A stretch of DNA of 38,840 bases from Acidobacteriota bacterium (GTDB lineage: Bacteria; Acidobacteriota; Holophagae; Acanthopleuribacterales; Acanthopleuribacteraceae), in assembly GCA_002747255.1 (NCBI GenBank), contig PDUC01000057.1, positions 1-38,840 on the forward strand. Reading direction: 5' to 3'. Of this stretch, positions 8,770-18,618 are shown in pieces (the first letter of the stretch is position 1; the number at the start of each line of letters is the position of its first letter). Position numbers and translations under genes: made by a program. Under the pieces are notes generated by a model. That model worked only from the letters and a program-made list of their open reading frames with translations, was not told the DNA's origin and searched no databases.

Positions 8770-9592
8770 GGAACAGTCTTTCGGCTCTCGCGGTGTGATA
8801 GGCCACCTCCTGGCCGTCTTTGTACCCGTTTGTGTATTCTGAGGAAGCGCGAGCTGCAGAGGGAGGCCGATCGGGACGGAAAGTAGCGTCAATCAGATCA
8901 TCGCAATCCCAGCTCAGCTCTCTCTGAATGTCTTTTATTCCGGCCACAAAACCGCGGCTGTAATCAGGTGAATCCGAGACCCGAGCCAGAATGCTGTTGA
9001 CCAACTCCAGTGACTGCTGTCTTTCCTGATGAATTTTGATATTCATTTGCTCAATTTTCCAGACCTCGTATTCAGCGAGTGTTTGCTGGTAACCTTCGGG
9101 AAAGGGTTCTGTCTCTCTTCCGTTATAGGAACTGGAACTCATGGCAGCCTCTCTGGTGGGAAAGGGCTCCACAACTTGGTAGATAGCACCTATAATCTCT
9201 TCGATTTTCTTGGACTTCACCCATTTTCTCGGCAATTCAACCTGAAGTTCAATACCGCAGCTGCGATGTTCGTACAATTGAAACGGACCTTCAACCCAGC
9301 TAATCCTAAGAGGTGTCTCAAGTTTAATGTGAACATCAACACGTGAGCGTTTTAAATCGATGGAGTATATTTGGCCGAGTTCACCAGCAGACAAGGAATA
9401 AGATGCCTTTCCCAACACGCGGTTCTGATTGACAGTGTTATTGGTAAAACCACTATCACAGCTCGAACTGACCTCGGTGGAAAGAACCACCCAGCCGCCT
9501 TTCAGGCGATGATTCAACTCCGTTTGTAAACGTCCGGCCGTCAAAGGCAGCACCCAAAAAAATAAAATGGAGCAGAGTATGGTTTTTTTCAT
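8756..9592 (-). CDS. Exported protein of unknown function
   Basis: I do not recognise this 278-residue protein. It starts with a clear signal peptide (MKKT, then a hydrophobic run ending LTAG), and AAGGA lies 7 bases before the ATG. It lacks a good lipobox. The mature part has several cysteines (SSSCDSG, HRSCGIE, SWDCDD, LFRCLR) that could form disulfides, a middle segment rich in Ser and Glu, and a helical C-terminal part. Two similar short segments, RGFVAGIKD and NGYKDGQE, suggest a small repeated element. It converges on oleD, so co-transcription with the ole genes is excluded. It appears to be monocistronic. Confidence 0.65.
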   Translation of the reverse strand: MKKTILCSILFFWVLPLTAGRLQTELNHRLKGGWVVLSTEVSSSCDSGFTNNTVNQNRVLGKASYSLSAGELGQIYSIDLKRSRVDVHIKLETPLRISWVEGPFQLYEHRSCGIELQVELPRKWVKSKKIEEIIGAIYQVVEPFPTREAAMSSSSYNGRETEPFPEGYQQTLAEYEVWKIEQMNIKIHQERQQSLELVNSILARVSDSPDYSRGFVAGIKDIQRELSWDCDDLIDATFRPDRPPSAARASSEYTNGYKDGQEVAYHTARAERLFRCLR

Positions 9593-10103
9593 GATCTATT
9601 CCTTGTATCCGTATTTTGGGTCATTATACTCATGCCAGTTCCTGCCGTGTCAAGTTTATCTTTGTGTTGTCCGCTAGGCGGTACTTTAACCACACCATTT
9701 GGTTGTGATATTTGCATAACCGCAAGACCATAAAATCCGGTTCTTATGGGCAATAAATGGGAGTATGTCCGTTTTTCGGTGCGATCCCTGATCGCGGTTT
9801 GTTTTCCGTTACAATGAAAAAAATCGAGGGAACGCCTTCGAGTCGAACTGTCACAGTCCATTCCTATCGGCCTGAAAAGTCTGTCGACGGAAAAAATCAG
9901 GGATACAGAACCTCGAGGATAAGGTCTGGTTTCCATTGAACTGCGAAGAATCCTATTTTGGATGGTGCCAAAAACAGGAAGCAGATCAACCCGATAGTAC
10001 ACAATCTTTCAAATCATTTTCGCGTATGGACAGCGGGAATTCAGGCTGGTACACTCTTGCCGATTGCAGGCTTGCTTGCATACTTTTATCAAAGGTTTCC
10101 TCT
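9593..10103. other. Intergenic region with no recognised gene
   Basis: This 511-base region separates the unknown exported protein (-) from the dus gene (+). A 137-codon frame on the - strand (9589-10002) ends in an ATGA overlap with the downstream gene, but its Arg/Ser-rich sequence resembles nothing known and it has no clear ribosome binding site. An upstream extension of the dus frame (from 9936) is likewise not credible. I saw no convincing promoter. Confidence 0.5.
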
Positions 10104-11099
10104 ATGTGGCTTCATTCTGAAGAACCTCTCATTTTATTGGCACCCATGGATGGCTACACCGATTCGGCCTTCCGCCGCATGGTCAAGAGCATCGAGCCGA
10201 GAGTCATCGTGTTTACCGAATTCATAAGCGCCAGAGACTGTTCCAGGAGCCTGGCCAGTTGCGCGAAACTATTTAAACACGCGCCTGAAGAGCAGCCATT
10301 GGTTGTCCAACTCTACGGGAAAAATCCAGAAGAATTCTCCAAAGCGGCCAAGATGGCCGAGCAGTTTGGAGCTGCGGGTATTGACATCAACATGGGTTGT
10401 CCGGCAAAAAAAGTCGTCGCGCACAGCCATGGTTCCGCACTCATGAAGGACATCGAGCTGGCGGCCCGCATTATTGAAGAAGTCAAGCGGCACACCCTTC
10501 TTCCCATAACGGTAAAAACGAGATTGGGCTGGGAGCATTCAAAGCAGCTGATTCCCTTTATCAAGAAGCTGGAATCTGCCGGGCTGGACGGCGTCACCAT
10601 TCACGGCCGCACTTATGCTCAAAAGTTCGTGGGAAGCGCGGACTGGGAGCCCATCTACGCATTGAAACGAACGGTTGAGATTCCCGTTTTTGGTAACGGA
10701 GACATAACCAACAGTGGTGAAGCCAGAAGCAAACTGGGCAATCTCGACGGCGTCATGATCGGCAGGGAAGCGACTTTCAACCCCTGGGTCATGAAACAGG
10801 CGGCGACCGTGTTATTGGACCATGCCAAGGATTCAGGTCCCGTATCGCTGGCCGTTCAAATCCCCTACTGGCTTCAATATCTACAGAACTTGTCCAAAGA
10901 GGTTACAGAGCGAACGGCCTGTCTCCGATTCCGCAAAACCCTGTTGGCACTCATGCGGCGTTTTCATATCGACACTCAAATGCGCAAAAAAGCCGTCAAA
11001 GTGGAAAACATCGGCGATGTTGAACGCGTGTTGAATTGTTTTGTAGAGTCACTTGCCAGGAAAGGCCGTTTTTTTCAATCACCCCCACCTAAAGAGTAA
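10104..11099 (+). CDS. tRNA-dihydrouridine synthase (Dus family)
   Basis: Dus enzymes are FMN-dependent and reduce specific uridines in tRNA using NADPH. This 331-residue protein has the N-terminal flavin-site motif LAPMDGYTD, the catalytic Cys (C99) in NMGCPAKK, a HGR motif in the TIM barrel, the phosphate-binding GNGDI motif and a helical C-terminal domain. The frame extends upstream to 9936, but the ATG at 10104 is chosen because AAAGG lies 8 bases before it and homologous proteins begin at this point. Which Dus subfamily (A, B or C) it belongs to was not resolved. It stands alone between divergent and convergent neighbours. Confidence 0.88.
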   Translation: MWLHSEEPLILLAPMDGYTDSAFRRMVKSIEPRVIVFTEFISARDCSRSLASCAKLFKHAPEEQPLVVQLYGKNPEEFSKAAKMAEQFGAAGIDINMGCPAKKVVAHSHGSALMKDIELAARIIEEVKRHTLLPITVKTRLGWEHSKQLIPFIKKLESAGLDGVTIHGRTYAQKFVGSADWEPIYALKRTVEIPVFGNGDITNSGEARSKLGNLDGVMIGREATFNPWVMKQAATVLLDHAKDSGPVSLAVQIPYWLQYLQNLSKEVTERTACLRFRKTLLALMRRFHIDTQMRKKAVKVENIGDVERVLNCFVESLARKGRFFQSPPPKE

Positions 11100-11255
11100 A
11101 GACAGGAGATCTTTGCTTGTGTTTTTTTTATCTTCTTTCTCCCATGATGTGCCCTCCGTGTTTTCTTTGGCTGTAAAAAGGGAACCCGAAAACCGCAGAA
11201 AACTAACGTTACTGTAATTGCTCGTGTTTTTATGAGATTCTAGGTTGGCCGGGAA

Positions 11256-11288
11256 TCGGCAGCCTCAAGGGAAGTTGTCATCTGCCGA
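11256..11288. terminator. Weak inverted repeat between convergent genes
   Basis: TCGGCAG (11256-11262) and CTGCCGA (11282-11288) can pair with a 19-base loop in the 257-base gap between the ends of dus (+) and the S9 peptidase gene (-). There is no U-tract. It could serve as a bidirectional terminator, but support is weak. Confidence 0.25.
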
Positions 11289-11356
11289 AATGTAGCTTGA
11301 TCCGCGCATTGATTCAATCCAGGGAGCAACAAAACACTCAGACTGCATAATTGAAT

Positions 11357-13522
11357 TCACGGCCTTTTATCGTTCAATCTAAAATGCCTTACCCAGAAGT
11401 CGTGCTCGCTTTTATCCATGTGCTCGCGCTGTTTCACCCCGTGTCTTGACTCGGGATAAACCATGAGTTCAAAGGGTTTGGCAAGGTTTGTCCATTTGTC
11501 AACCAGTTCCAATGTCTGCTGAAAGTGAACATTGTCATCGGTGGCTCCGTGGAAGATTCTAAGCGGTCCTTTTAACTTGTCCGCGTGATACAGAATAGAG
11601 GCCTGGCGGTAACCGTCTTCATTTTGACTGGGTGTATCCATGTAGCGTTCGGTATAGACAGAGTCGTAAAACTTCCAATCGGTAACCGGCGCGCCGCTTA
11701 TTCCGTGAGTGAAATAATCCGCCCCGGCTGTCATGGCCAGTAAGGCCATGTAACCGCCATAGCTGTAGCCTACAATGCCCATCCGCTGGGGGTCGACAAA
11801 CGGTTTGCTGCGAAGCCATTTGACCGCCTGAATTAAATCGTTGAGTTCCCAGTGACTCAGCTTCCTGTGTGCAAGCGCGACACCTTTCTTGCCAAAGTGA
11901 CCTGAAGCGCGGTGATCCACGCTAATGGTAATGACGCCTTTAGCGGCATAGTAGTGATCCCGCCAACCGGCTCGCTTATTGTATCGGTTCATAACTGTGG
12001 GCGTATCGGGTCCGGAGTAAATGCGAAAGATCACGGGGTACCTGGTTTTACCGCTTGAATCAAAGTCTGGAGGTAAAATCCAATAGGCCGGCAGTTCATA
12101 GCCGTCGTCGGTGGGTATGGTGAAATATTCAAACTGACCCAGTTGGTAGGCATGACTTTCCGGGTTACTGGAATCGGAGAGTTTCCAATTGTATTTCGCC
12201 TTTTCAAGTGAATAGACCCAAGCCTGTGGTGGAGATTGAAAGTCCGAAAACCAATCAAAACCGTACTTGAGCTGCGGTGAAAGGGTTATTTGGTGCGTTC
12301 CCGGTTCACTTGTCAGGCGTTTCAGGTTCTTGCCGTCTAAAGACACCACCATGAGGTCCGTGTTAATGGAATCGCTGTAATTACCGGTAAAATACACCAA
12401 ACCCCGGGGTGCATCCACAGCGAGTATTTTCCTGACTCGCCAATCACCCGCGGTCAGCGCGACCATGAGTTGACCTGTTTCGGAGTAGCGGTAGAGGTGG
12501 GCGTACCCGCTTTTATTGGAACGAATGAGGAAAGATCCGTCTTTTAAGAAGGTCAAGTCCGTCAGAAACTCAACCCACGACTCTTGTTGTTCCTCATAAG
12601 TTTTCACGGCCTTTCCGGTTGTGGCATCACAGCGGTAGAGTATGAGTTCGTTTTGATCCCGGTTCATCCACTGAACCCACAGGGACTGACTGTCTGCACG
12701 CCAAAAGGGCCAAGCCAGGTAGGATGTGTTGTCTGCCTGGGGCTCCATCCAGGTTGTTTGCAGGTTGTCGAGATGAACGACACCCAATTTCACGCTGGGA
12801 TTCACCTGACCTGCCTTGGGGTATCGCGTTTCTTCCCAATAACCGTTAACCCCTCCAATATGATAGATTTGAAAGAGATCAACCGCTGAATCATCAAACC
12901 GCATGAAGGCAATCCGCTTGCTGTCCGGACTCCACCAGAAAGCACGATAACGCATGCCTCTACCGTAGATTTCTTCATAGTAAACCCAAGAGGCATAGCC
13001 ATTTTGGATGGTGTCGCTGCCGTCAGAGGTGAGTTGTTTTTCGACATTTTGAAGCCGGTCATAGACGTATAGATTGCCGTCTCTTGTATAGGCGATGGCC
13101 TGTCCGTTCGGCGAGATTCTAGGGTTTGCTTCAATTCCTCTGGAGAAAGTGAGTTGGCGGGTGCCGTTTGAGTCCGCGTAAAAGACATCGCCTTCCGAAA
13201 CCCAGACGCGGGCCTTTAAATCGTCTGAGCGATGACTGCACGGTTTCTGAAATCCTTGCGGCAGGTGATCCGGTTCAATTTGGGTTTTGTTCTTCGATTT
13301 CGCGTCTATCTTGAAATAAATGCTCTTGCCTGAACTTGTATCCAGCCAGATAAATTCCCTACTGTTCAGCCAGCCCAGAAACTGCCCGTCTCGCTTCACC
13401 AGCTGTGGCTCAGTTTGTAAAAACGCCATATCGTAACTAATTGCTTTCTTTGAAACAGCATCGTCTGCCAGCACAGTAAAATGAGTTGCGCTCAGCAGGA
13501 TCGCGTATAAAGTGTATTTCAT
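11357..13522 (-). CDS. Dipeptidyl-peptidase IV-like serine peptidase (family S9)
   Basis: It should cleave dipeptides, often Xaa-Pro, from peptide N-termini in the periplasm or at the surface. With the ATG at 13522 (GGAGG 5 bases upstream) the protein has 721 residues and a signal peptide ending FTVLA. The N-terminal beta-propeller contains the DPP IV signature region, with the paired glutamates in YYEEI, then FWWSPDSKRIAFMRFDD. The C-terminal hydrolase domain has S587 in GYSYGGY, D662 in GATDDNVHF and H694 in SRHG; the D-H spacing of 32 equals that of human DPP4. A start 5 codons upstream is possible but has a poorer ribosome site. The AroDE gene lies 69 bases upstream on the same strand. 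Confidence 0.9.
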   Translation of the reverse strand: MKYTLYAILLSATHFTVLADDAVSKKAISYDMAFLQTEPQLVKRDGQFLGWLNSREFIWLDTSSGKSIYFKIDAKSKNKTQIEPDHLPQGFQKPCSHRSDDLKARVWVSEGDVFYADSNGTRQLTFSRGIEANPRISPNGQAIAYTRDGNLYVYDRLQNVEKQLTSDGSDTIQNGYASWVYYEEIYGRGMRYRAFWWSPDSKRIAFMRFDDSAVDLFQIYHIGGVNGYWEETRYPKAGQVNPSVKLGVVHLDNLQTTWMEPQADNTSYLAWPFWRADSQSLWVQWMNRDQNELILYRCDATTGKAVKTYEEQQESWVEFLTDLTFLKDGSFLIRSNKSGYAHLYRYSETGQLMVALTAGDWRVRKILAVDAPRGLVYFTGNYSDSINTDLMVVSLDGKNLKRLTSEPGTHQITLSPQLKYGFDWFSDFQSPPQAWVYSLEKAKYNWKLSDSSNPESHAYQLGQFEYFTIPTDDGYELPAYWILPPDFDSSGKTRYPVIFRIYSGPDTPTVMNRYNKRAGWRDHYYAAKGVITISVDHRASGHFGKKGVALAHRKLSHWELNDLIQAVKWLRSKPFVDPQRMGIVGYSYGGYMALLAMTAGADYFTHGISGAPVTDWKFYDSVYTERYMDTPSQNEDGYRQASILYHADKLKGPLRIFHGATDDNVHFQQTLELVDKWTNLAKPFELMVYPESRHGVKQREHMDKSEHDFWVRHFRLNDKRP

Positions 13523-13591
13523 CAAATCCTCCAGCATGGTCTATCATACCAGAAGGATTTCATGCGGTTACAGTTCAATATGAAGGCGATT

Positions 13592-15079
13592 TTACGTTTC
13601 TGATGGAAACCCGGTTGGTTTGACCGGAAATGTTCGGCGTCGTTGAGCTTTCAGAAAAATCCGGCTTTGACATTCGGCCTGGGCCTGGAAGAAGGAAACA
13701 CCTTCGTAGTGCCTGATGCCCTTTGTCCTGGCCATTTTCAATAACGCGGTCTCTCTGGGATGGTAAATGGTCTCGATCACAGATTGGACGCCCTCGGGCA
13801 GGCTTTCCATAGGCGTTTGCGTGTTATTTCCCATGCCCACGGAAGTTGCCTGAAGCAAGACATCGCAGCCGGTGGTTTGCCTTTGCTGCCAAATACCGAT
13901 TTCCGAGTCAGGGTGACAACCTTTGAGATGTTTTTGCGTTCGGTTGAAGAGCTGCACACGGAAGCCCAAATGATGGGCCAGAGTTTCGGCGGTCTTCCCC
14001 ACTCCGCCATAGCCCAGGATCCTCAAAACGGGTTTTTCTCTTTGTATCGTGTCTTTTTCTGCAAGCAAGATGGCTTTTAGAGCTTCGGCATCGGTGTTCA
14101 TGCCCGTCAGACCTCGATTCTGGCGAACCAGAGTGTTGCACGCCTGGAGTTGGTGACCCGATGAAAGAGCCGCGGCGGCTTCCTTAACCGGTTTCGTTAC
14201 ACTCATGCCCATTAATTCCGGGAATAAACGCCAGGCCTCCGCGAGTTCTTGCTGGTTTTGGATGGGGAACTTGAGATAAAAGACATTGGGATGGACTTGT
14301 CTCAAGAGCGGTTGATGAAAAGCCGGAGAGCGAGAGTGACTGACGGGATAACCGGCAATGGCATAGAGGTGCAGCGGCTCGTTGACAGCATCTGGTAATA
14401 AGCACGCGCACGCTCGATCTGTAAGCTGACCGGGCGCCACAGCCGAGCCGGAACTTGAAGCGACAAAGGTAAACGGTGCGCCGTAAATCATGGACAGCAA
14501 TCGGGTGGACTGGAACTCCTCACCCATGAAGAAGTGAACAAGCGGCAGTTTACTCTGCGCGTATAGGCGGCGCTGAGTTTTGAAATCGGCAAAGGAATGC
14601 CCCATGCAGATGATTTTAATGACATCGGGCTGTCCTTCTTCATATTGTGACAAGACATGATCCCAATCCGGCGGGTCCTCAAAGTAGTGGCCGGAAAGAA
14701 CGGTTTTCGCGCCTTTTCCGCGGGCTGTGTCGATCTTTTCCTTCAAATGGCCTTCATCGCACTCCAGATCCAGCCACTGAGCACCCTGAGAGAGCGCCTC
14801 CAGGCGACGTTTCCAGCCAAGCGAGTTTCTCAAGTGTTTTAAACCCGCTCCCCCGTGTTCAACACTGCGGTAGGTGGCCATCCACTGTTGCCGCATGGGA
14901 TTGGCCACCAGAAACTCGGGCAGCGAATCCAGCAGGTCCAGTCTGCATTCCCAGGCGTGATGGGCTTGGGATCTCGGAAAAGCGGCTTCATTGGCCAGTA
15001 CACGCTGTAAAACGGAATCCAGCCGGGTTGCCATTTCCGGAGTCAGGGAGCAAAAAAAGAGCATTTCTTCCTCGTTCAT
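13592..15079 (-). CDS. aroDE: Fused type I dehydroquinase / shikimate dehydrogenase (AroD-AroE)
   Basis: The protein carries shikimate-pathway steps 3 and 4 on one 495-residue chain. The N-terminal domain (about 1-230) is type I dehydroquinase: ECRLD (E44, R46), H131 in SGHYF, the Schiff-base lysine K155 in VIKI and a C-terminal APGQ motif. The second domain (about 235-490) is AroE: YPVSHSRSP shikimate site, SVTKPVK (catalytic K299), ACNTL and MNTD (D330), a GYGGVG nucleotide-binding loop and NRT. GAGG precedes the ATG. Such fusions are best known in plants, chlamydiae and some planctomycete/verrucomicrobial or acidobacterial lineages. In the AroE half, Ser replaces the usual Asn of NVTxPxK. 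Confidence 0.88.
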   Translation of the reverse strand: MNEEEMLFFCSLTPEMATRLDSVLQRVLANEAAFPRSQAHHAWECRLDLLDSLPEFLVANPMRQQWMATYRSVEHGGAGLKHLRNSLGWKRRLEALSQGAQWLDLECDEGHLKEKIDTARGKGAKTVLSGHYFEDPPDWDHVLSQYEEGQPDVIKIICMGHSFADFKTQRRLYAQSKLPLVHFFMGEEFQSTRLLSMIYGAPFTFVASSSGSAVAPGQLTDRACACLLPDAVNEPLHLYAIAGYPVSHSRSPAFHQPLLRQVHPNVFYLKFPIQNQQELAEAWRLFPELMGMSVTKPVKEAAAALSSGHQLQACNTLVRQNRGLTGMNTDAEALKAILLAEKDTIQREKPVLRILGYGGVGKTAETLAHHLGFRVQLFNRTQKHLKGCHPDSEIGIWQQRQTTGCDVLLQATSVGMGNNTQTPMESLPEGVQSVIETIYHPRETALLKMARTKGIRHYEGVSFFQAQAECQSRIFLKAQRRRTFPVKPTGFPSET

Positions 15080-15280
15080 TTACCTCGATACAGACAGTTG
15101 AATTATACATCATGTTTAAAGCGCAGAAACATTTCACCACTTGTCTATCGCCCATTTGAACGTCCAGAATGCTGAAATGAGCCAATCCGGCTGATTCCGG
15201 CCTGCGGATGGACTGAGACCCTCAGACTCAATTTCAGGGATATAACACCTTGTTCTTCTCACCGGACTTCAGCAGGTTGG

Positions 15281-15301
15281 AAGGCCGCGTTTCACGGCCT
15301 T
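15281..15301. terminator. Hairpin after the RND transporter gene
   Basis: AAGGCCG (15281-15287) and CGGCCTT (15295-15301) form a 7-bp GC-rich stem with a 7-base loop, 9 bases beyond the stop codon of the - strand transporter gene. The run of T expected after the stem is absent. It likely marks the end of the YCF48/RND unit. Confidence 0.4.
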
Positions 15302-15309
15302 TGGCAAAC

Positions 15310-17631
15310 CTATTTTTTAGTCTTCGAAAGCAGCCAACTGGCTAACGCGGGTAACAACAAGAGTGCGCCCAGCATGTTGACCAGGAACATGAAGGTTAGC
15401 AGGATCCCCATATCGGCCTGAAACTGCAGAGTGGAGAAAATCCAGGTGGCAACGCCAATAGCCAATGTAATGCCTGTAAACAGAACCCCGTTTCCGGTAA
15501 TGGAAAGCGTTTGATGATAGGCCTCTTGCAGGGAGACACCCTGATCGATAATGCTTTTAAACCGACTGTAAATGTAAATTCCGTAATCAACGCCAATGCC
15601 CACACCCAATGCCACGATGGGCAAAGTGGAAACTTTCAACCCGATTTCCAGGAAATTCATGAGCGCGTAGGCGAGCAGGGAAACCAGCGCAAGCGGAAGA
15701 ACAATACAGAGCGTTGCCCTGATGGACCGGAAGGTCAGCAAGCAGAGCAGAATAATGGCTGAAAACACGTAAATCAGCATGGGGAATTGAGCTTCTTGAA
15801 TTGCCTCGTTGGTTGCCGCCATAACGCCGACATTGCCGGTGGCCAATTTAAACCTCAAGTCGTCGTACCCGAATTCAGAGTCAAACTTCTTGACGGCATT
15901 GACGATTCTAGAAATGGTTTCCGCTTTGTGATCCGATGTGAAGATCAGGATGGGCATCACCGAGCAGTCGTTGTTTAGCAGCCCGCTATCGGTTGGAACA
16001 TAGGTCACCGATTGAATCAGGACATCCTGAATCCTTGAAAGAACGCGCCACTTCATGGAACCCTCGTTCCAACCGGCGTTAATGGTTTTCGCGATGCCTG
16101 GAAGCCCGATTACAGACTGAACACCTTCCACATTGGTCATCTGCCATTCAAATTGATCAATGGTGTTCATGATATCGTAATCAATACAGCCCTGCTCCTT
16201 TGTTTCCACAATGACACTCAAGAGATCCACTCCGATTGAAAAATGATCGGTGATGTAGGCACTATCCTGGTTGTAACGGGATTCGGCACGAAGCTCGGGA
16301 ACACCGCGATGAATATCTCCAATGGCAACATGAGTGCCTTGCCACAGGCCGACACCCATGAGAATCAGAGCAATGACGATAATCGCCAAACCCGTTTTGC
16401 GTTCCGCCACATGACTCAAGCGGTTCCAGAATGGCTCCATCTGATCCCATCTTGTATGAACCTTATCGATGTATTTCTGCTTGTAAGAGACAAAGGACAG
16501 CAAAATCGGCAAGAGGAAGAGGTTGGTTAAAATAATTACAGCAACACCCAAACTGGCCGTGATCGCTATTTCCCTGATGACTTGAATATCGATAAGCAGG
16601 ATGGTAATAAAGCCAATGGTGTCGCTAATGAGAGCAATACCTCCGGGCACGAGTAAACGCCTGAAACTCGCACGTGCTGCCTCCATACTGGATCGGCCCT
16701 GAAACAATTCAGCGGCATTGGCACTCACCATCTGCACCCCGTGACTGACACCAATAGCAAAAACAAGGAACGGTACGAGAATGGACATGGGGTCGATACC
16801 GAAGCCGAGCAAGGTCAGCGTTCCCATTTGCCATACAACCGCTATGATGGAGCAAGTAATCGGAAGGATGGTCACTCTGAAGGATTGAGTGTACAGGTAA
16901 ACCAACAGGAAGGTGATGAGAATGGCAATCCCGAAAAACTGGACGACTCGAATGGCTCCTTCAGCCATATTGCCCACCACCATGACAAACCCGATGATGT
17001 GAACTTTGACATCCCCGTTCTCGTACTTGTCTCTAATTTTCGCTTCAATCTCTTTGGATGCGGCAATGTAGTCGATGTTTTTCTGCGTGCTCGGATTGAC
17101 CTCCAGCAGTTCGGCACTGATCATCGCGGCTTTAAAATCATTGGAAATCAGACGTCCCACCTGCCCTGATTTCAATATGTTTCGGCGAACCTGCTCTAAA
17201 TCCTCTTTGGTCACCTCTGCGGGATTGGTGGGATAGGTATCTGGAATTACATTGCCGGCAGCAATGCCTGTTTCGGTTACTTCTGTGAAGCGAACATTGG
17301 GAGTAAAAATAGACTTCACCCGGCTGCGATCCACTCCGGGCAGGAAGAAGACATCATCGGTCACCTTTTTGAGCGTGTCCATGAACTCAGGAGTAAAAAT
17401 ATCCCCTTTCGTCGGTTCAAGAGCGATCAAAACCCGATTGGCACCGCCAAAATCATCTCTGTGTTTGACATAGGTTTTCATGTACTCGTGTTTCAGCGGG
17501 AGCAGTTTGCTGAAACTGGCATCGATATGCAGCCCGAAAGCTGAATACAACATGAAAAGAGTCAATATGGCGGCGATGCCAACGGCAATGCGACGGTGTG
17601 AAAAAATGTAATCTTCTATTTTATTGATCAT
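15310..17631 (-). CDS. RND-superfamily (MMPL-type) transporter permease
   Basis: This 773-residue inner-membrane protein has the RND layout twice: one transmembrane helix (about 13-33), a periplasmic domain of roughly 180 residues, then a bundle of five helices, repeated in the second half (LAIIVIALILMGVG, then a periplasmic domain, then the final bundle ending WLLSK). The conserved VALGVGIGVDYGIYIYSR segment is typical. At about 770 residues it belongs to the shorter MMPL/HAE3-like group, whose members move lipids and hydrophobic compounds rather than classical drugs. It sits 15 bases after the YCF48-like gene and is clearly co-transcribed with it. DUF1302 and DUF1329 genes upstream point to a trans-envelope system. 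The substrate is unknown. Confidence 0.85.
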   Translation of the reverse strand: MINKIEDYIFSHRRIAVGIAAILTLFMLYSAFGLHIDASFSKLLPLKHEYMKTYVKHRDDFGGANRVLIALEPTKGDIFTPEFMDTLKKVTDDVFFLPGVDRSRVKSIFTPNVRFTEVTETGIAAGNVIPDTYPTNPAEVTKEDLEQVRRNILKSGQVGRLISNDFKAAMISAELLEVNPSTQKNIDYIAASKEIEAKIRDKYENGDVKVHIIGFVMVVGNMAEGAIRVVQFFGIAILITFLLVYLYTQSFRVTILPITCSIIAVVWQMGTLTLLGFGIDPMSILVPFLVFAIGVSHGVQMVSANAAELFQGRSSMEAARASFRRLLVPGGIALISDTIGFITILLIDIQVIREIAITASLGVAVIILTNLFLLPILLSFVSYKQKYIDKVHTRWDQMEPFWNRLSHVAERKTGLAIIVIALILMGVGLWQGTHVAIGDIHRGVPELRAESRYNQDSAYITDHFSIGVDLLSVIVETKEQGCIDYDIMNTIDQFEWQMTNVEGVQSVIGLPGIAKTINAGWNEGSMKWRVLSRIQDVLIQSVTYVPTDSGLLNNDCSVMPILIFTSDHKAETISRIVNAVKKFDSEFGYDDLRFKLATGNVGVMAATNEAIQEAQFPMLIYVFSAIILLCLLTFRSIRATLCIVLPLALVSLLAYALMNFLEIGLKVSTLPIVALGVGIGVDYGIYIYSRFKSIIDQGVSLQEAYHQTLSITGNGVLFTGITLAIGVATWIFSTLQFQADMGILLTFMFLVNMLGALLLLPALASWLLSKTKK

Positions 17632-17646
17632 AGTCTATGCCTGCCT

Positions 17647-18618
17647 CTATTGATGGCTCGCCGATATAGGATGCATCCCCTTTTCGCCCACATAAAGCAC
17701 ACGATCAGGTGTCACTTCAGTCATGGAGGAAATACCTCTCTGGCTGTCGTGCTTGTTCAGGGAAAAGGTCTTTCCATTGTCAGAGCTCTTGAGATAGGTA
17801 CCACCCATGCCGCCAATTAGAACGGCACCGTTTTCCGTTTCCAACCCGCAGTTGAGCAGTGTATTGGTTTTAGACTGAATTTCTTCCCAGCTTTCGCCAA
17901 AATCTTCCGAAAGAAAAACATGTCCCCTCAGACCAAACATAAGGACACGTTCGGATTTGAGCGGTAAAACACCAAAAAAGGACCCTTCATAGGGCATGTT
18001 CATCGCCTGCCAGGTTTCGCCATTGTCCGTGGATTTATAAGCCATGCCCATTTCGGCTGCTATATAGAGCTTCCCGGATGGAGAGGAAGCGATTTGATTC
18101 AAGTGCATATCGTCTTCTTCGTTCACAAAACGCTCTTCCCAATTTTTTCCTCCATCGTACGTGACGTAGAGAACGCCATAGGCACCGGTGATGATACCGT
18201 GTTGCTCATTTTCAAACCACACATCGAGGAATGGATCCTTATCCAGGTTTTGCTGAACCAGAGTCCAGTTTAAACCTCCGTCGGTGGTCTTGAGAATGGT
18301 TTCGTTGTGACCGACTGCCCATCCTGTTTTGTCGTTGACAAAAGAAACTCCCGTAAGAGTCACATGAGACGGAACATGCGCCTGAACCCAGTTCTCTCCG
18401 CTATCGGTGCTGACTAAAATATGGCCTCTTTCTCCCACGGCTGCAAGGGTACTTCCCTCCCGCGTCACATCGAGTAGAAGCGATTGCGACGCTTTAGGCA
18501 TCATGAGTGCCTCTTCACTTATTTTGGGAATCTGCCCTGTCTTCTCTACGCCCAGACCAAAGGGCATCATCAGAAAAACAAAACTCATCCATCTAATTCT
18601 CAATATCATTCTTTTCAT
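17647..18618 (-). CDS. YCF48-like beta-propeller protein, exported
   Basis: The 323-residue protein starts with a signal sequence (about 1-24) and then contains at least six repeats of the S/T-x-D-x-G-x-x-W type (DSGENW, DGGLNW, DGGKNW, DNGETW, DFGESW, DNGKTF), which are BNR/YCF48 propeller blades. YCF48 assists photosystem II assembly in phototrophs, but in non-photosynthetic bacteria homologues often sit beside RND permeases, DUF1302 and DUF1329 genes, as here, and probably act as periplasmic partners of that complex. AAGGA lies 7 bases before the ATG. The RND gene starts 15 bases after its stop. Confidence 0.82.
   Translation of the reverse strand: MKRMILRIRWMSFVFLMMPFGLGVEKTGQIPKISEEALMMPKASQSLLLDVTREGSTLAAVGERGHILVSTDSGENWVQAHVPSHVTLTGVSFVNDKTGWAVGHNETILKTTDGGLNWTLVQQNLDKDPFLDVWFENEQHGIITGAYGVLYVTYDGGKNWEERFVNEEDDMHLNQIASSPSGKLYIAAEMGMAYKSTDNGETWQAMNMPYEGSFFGVLPLKSERVLMFGLRGHVFLSEDFGESWEEIQSKTNTLLNCGLETENGAVLIGGMGGTYLKSSDNGKTFSLNKHDSQRGISSMTEVTPDRVLYVGEKGMHPISASHQ

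Noticed and set aside
9589-10002. 137-codon - strand frame ending in an ATGA overlap with the unknown exported protein gene
   Set aside because: The overlap looks like coupling, but the product is Arg/Ser-rich with no recognisable fold and has no ribosome site; the downstream gene has its own good site.
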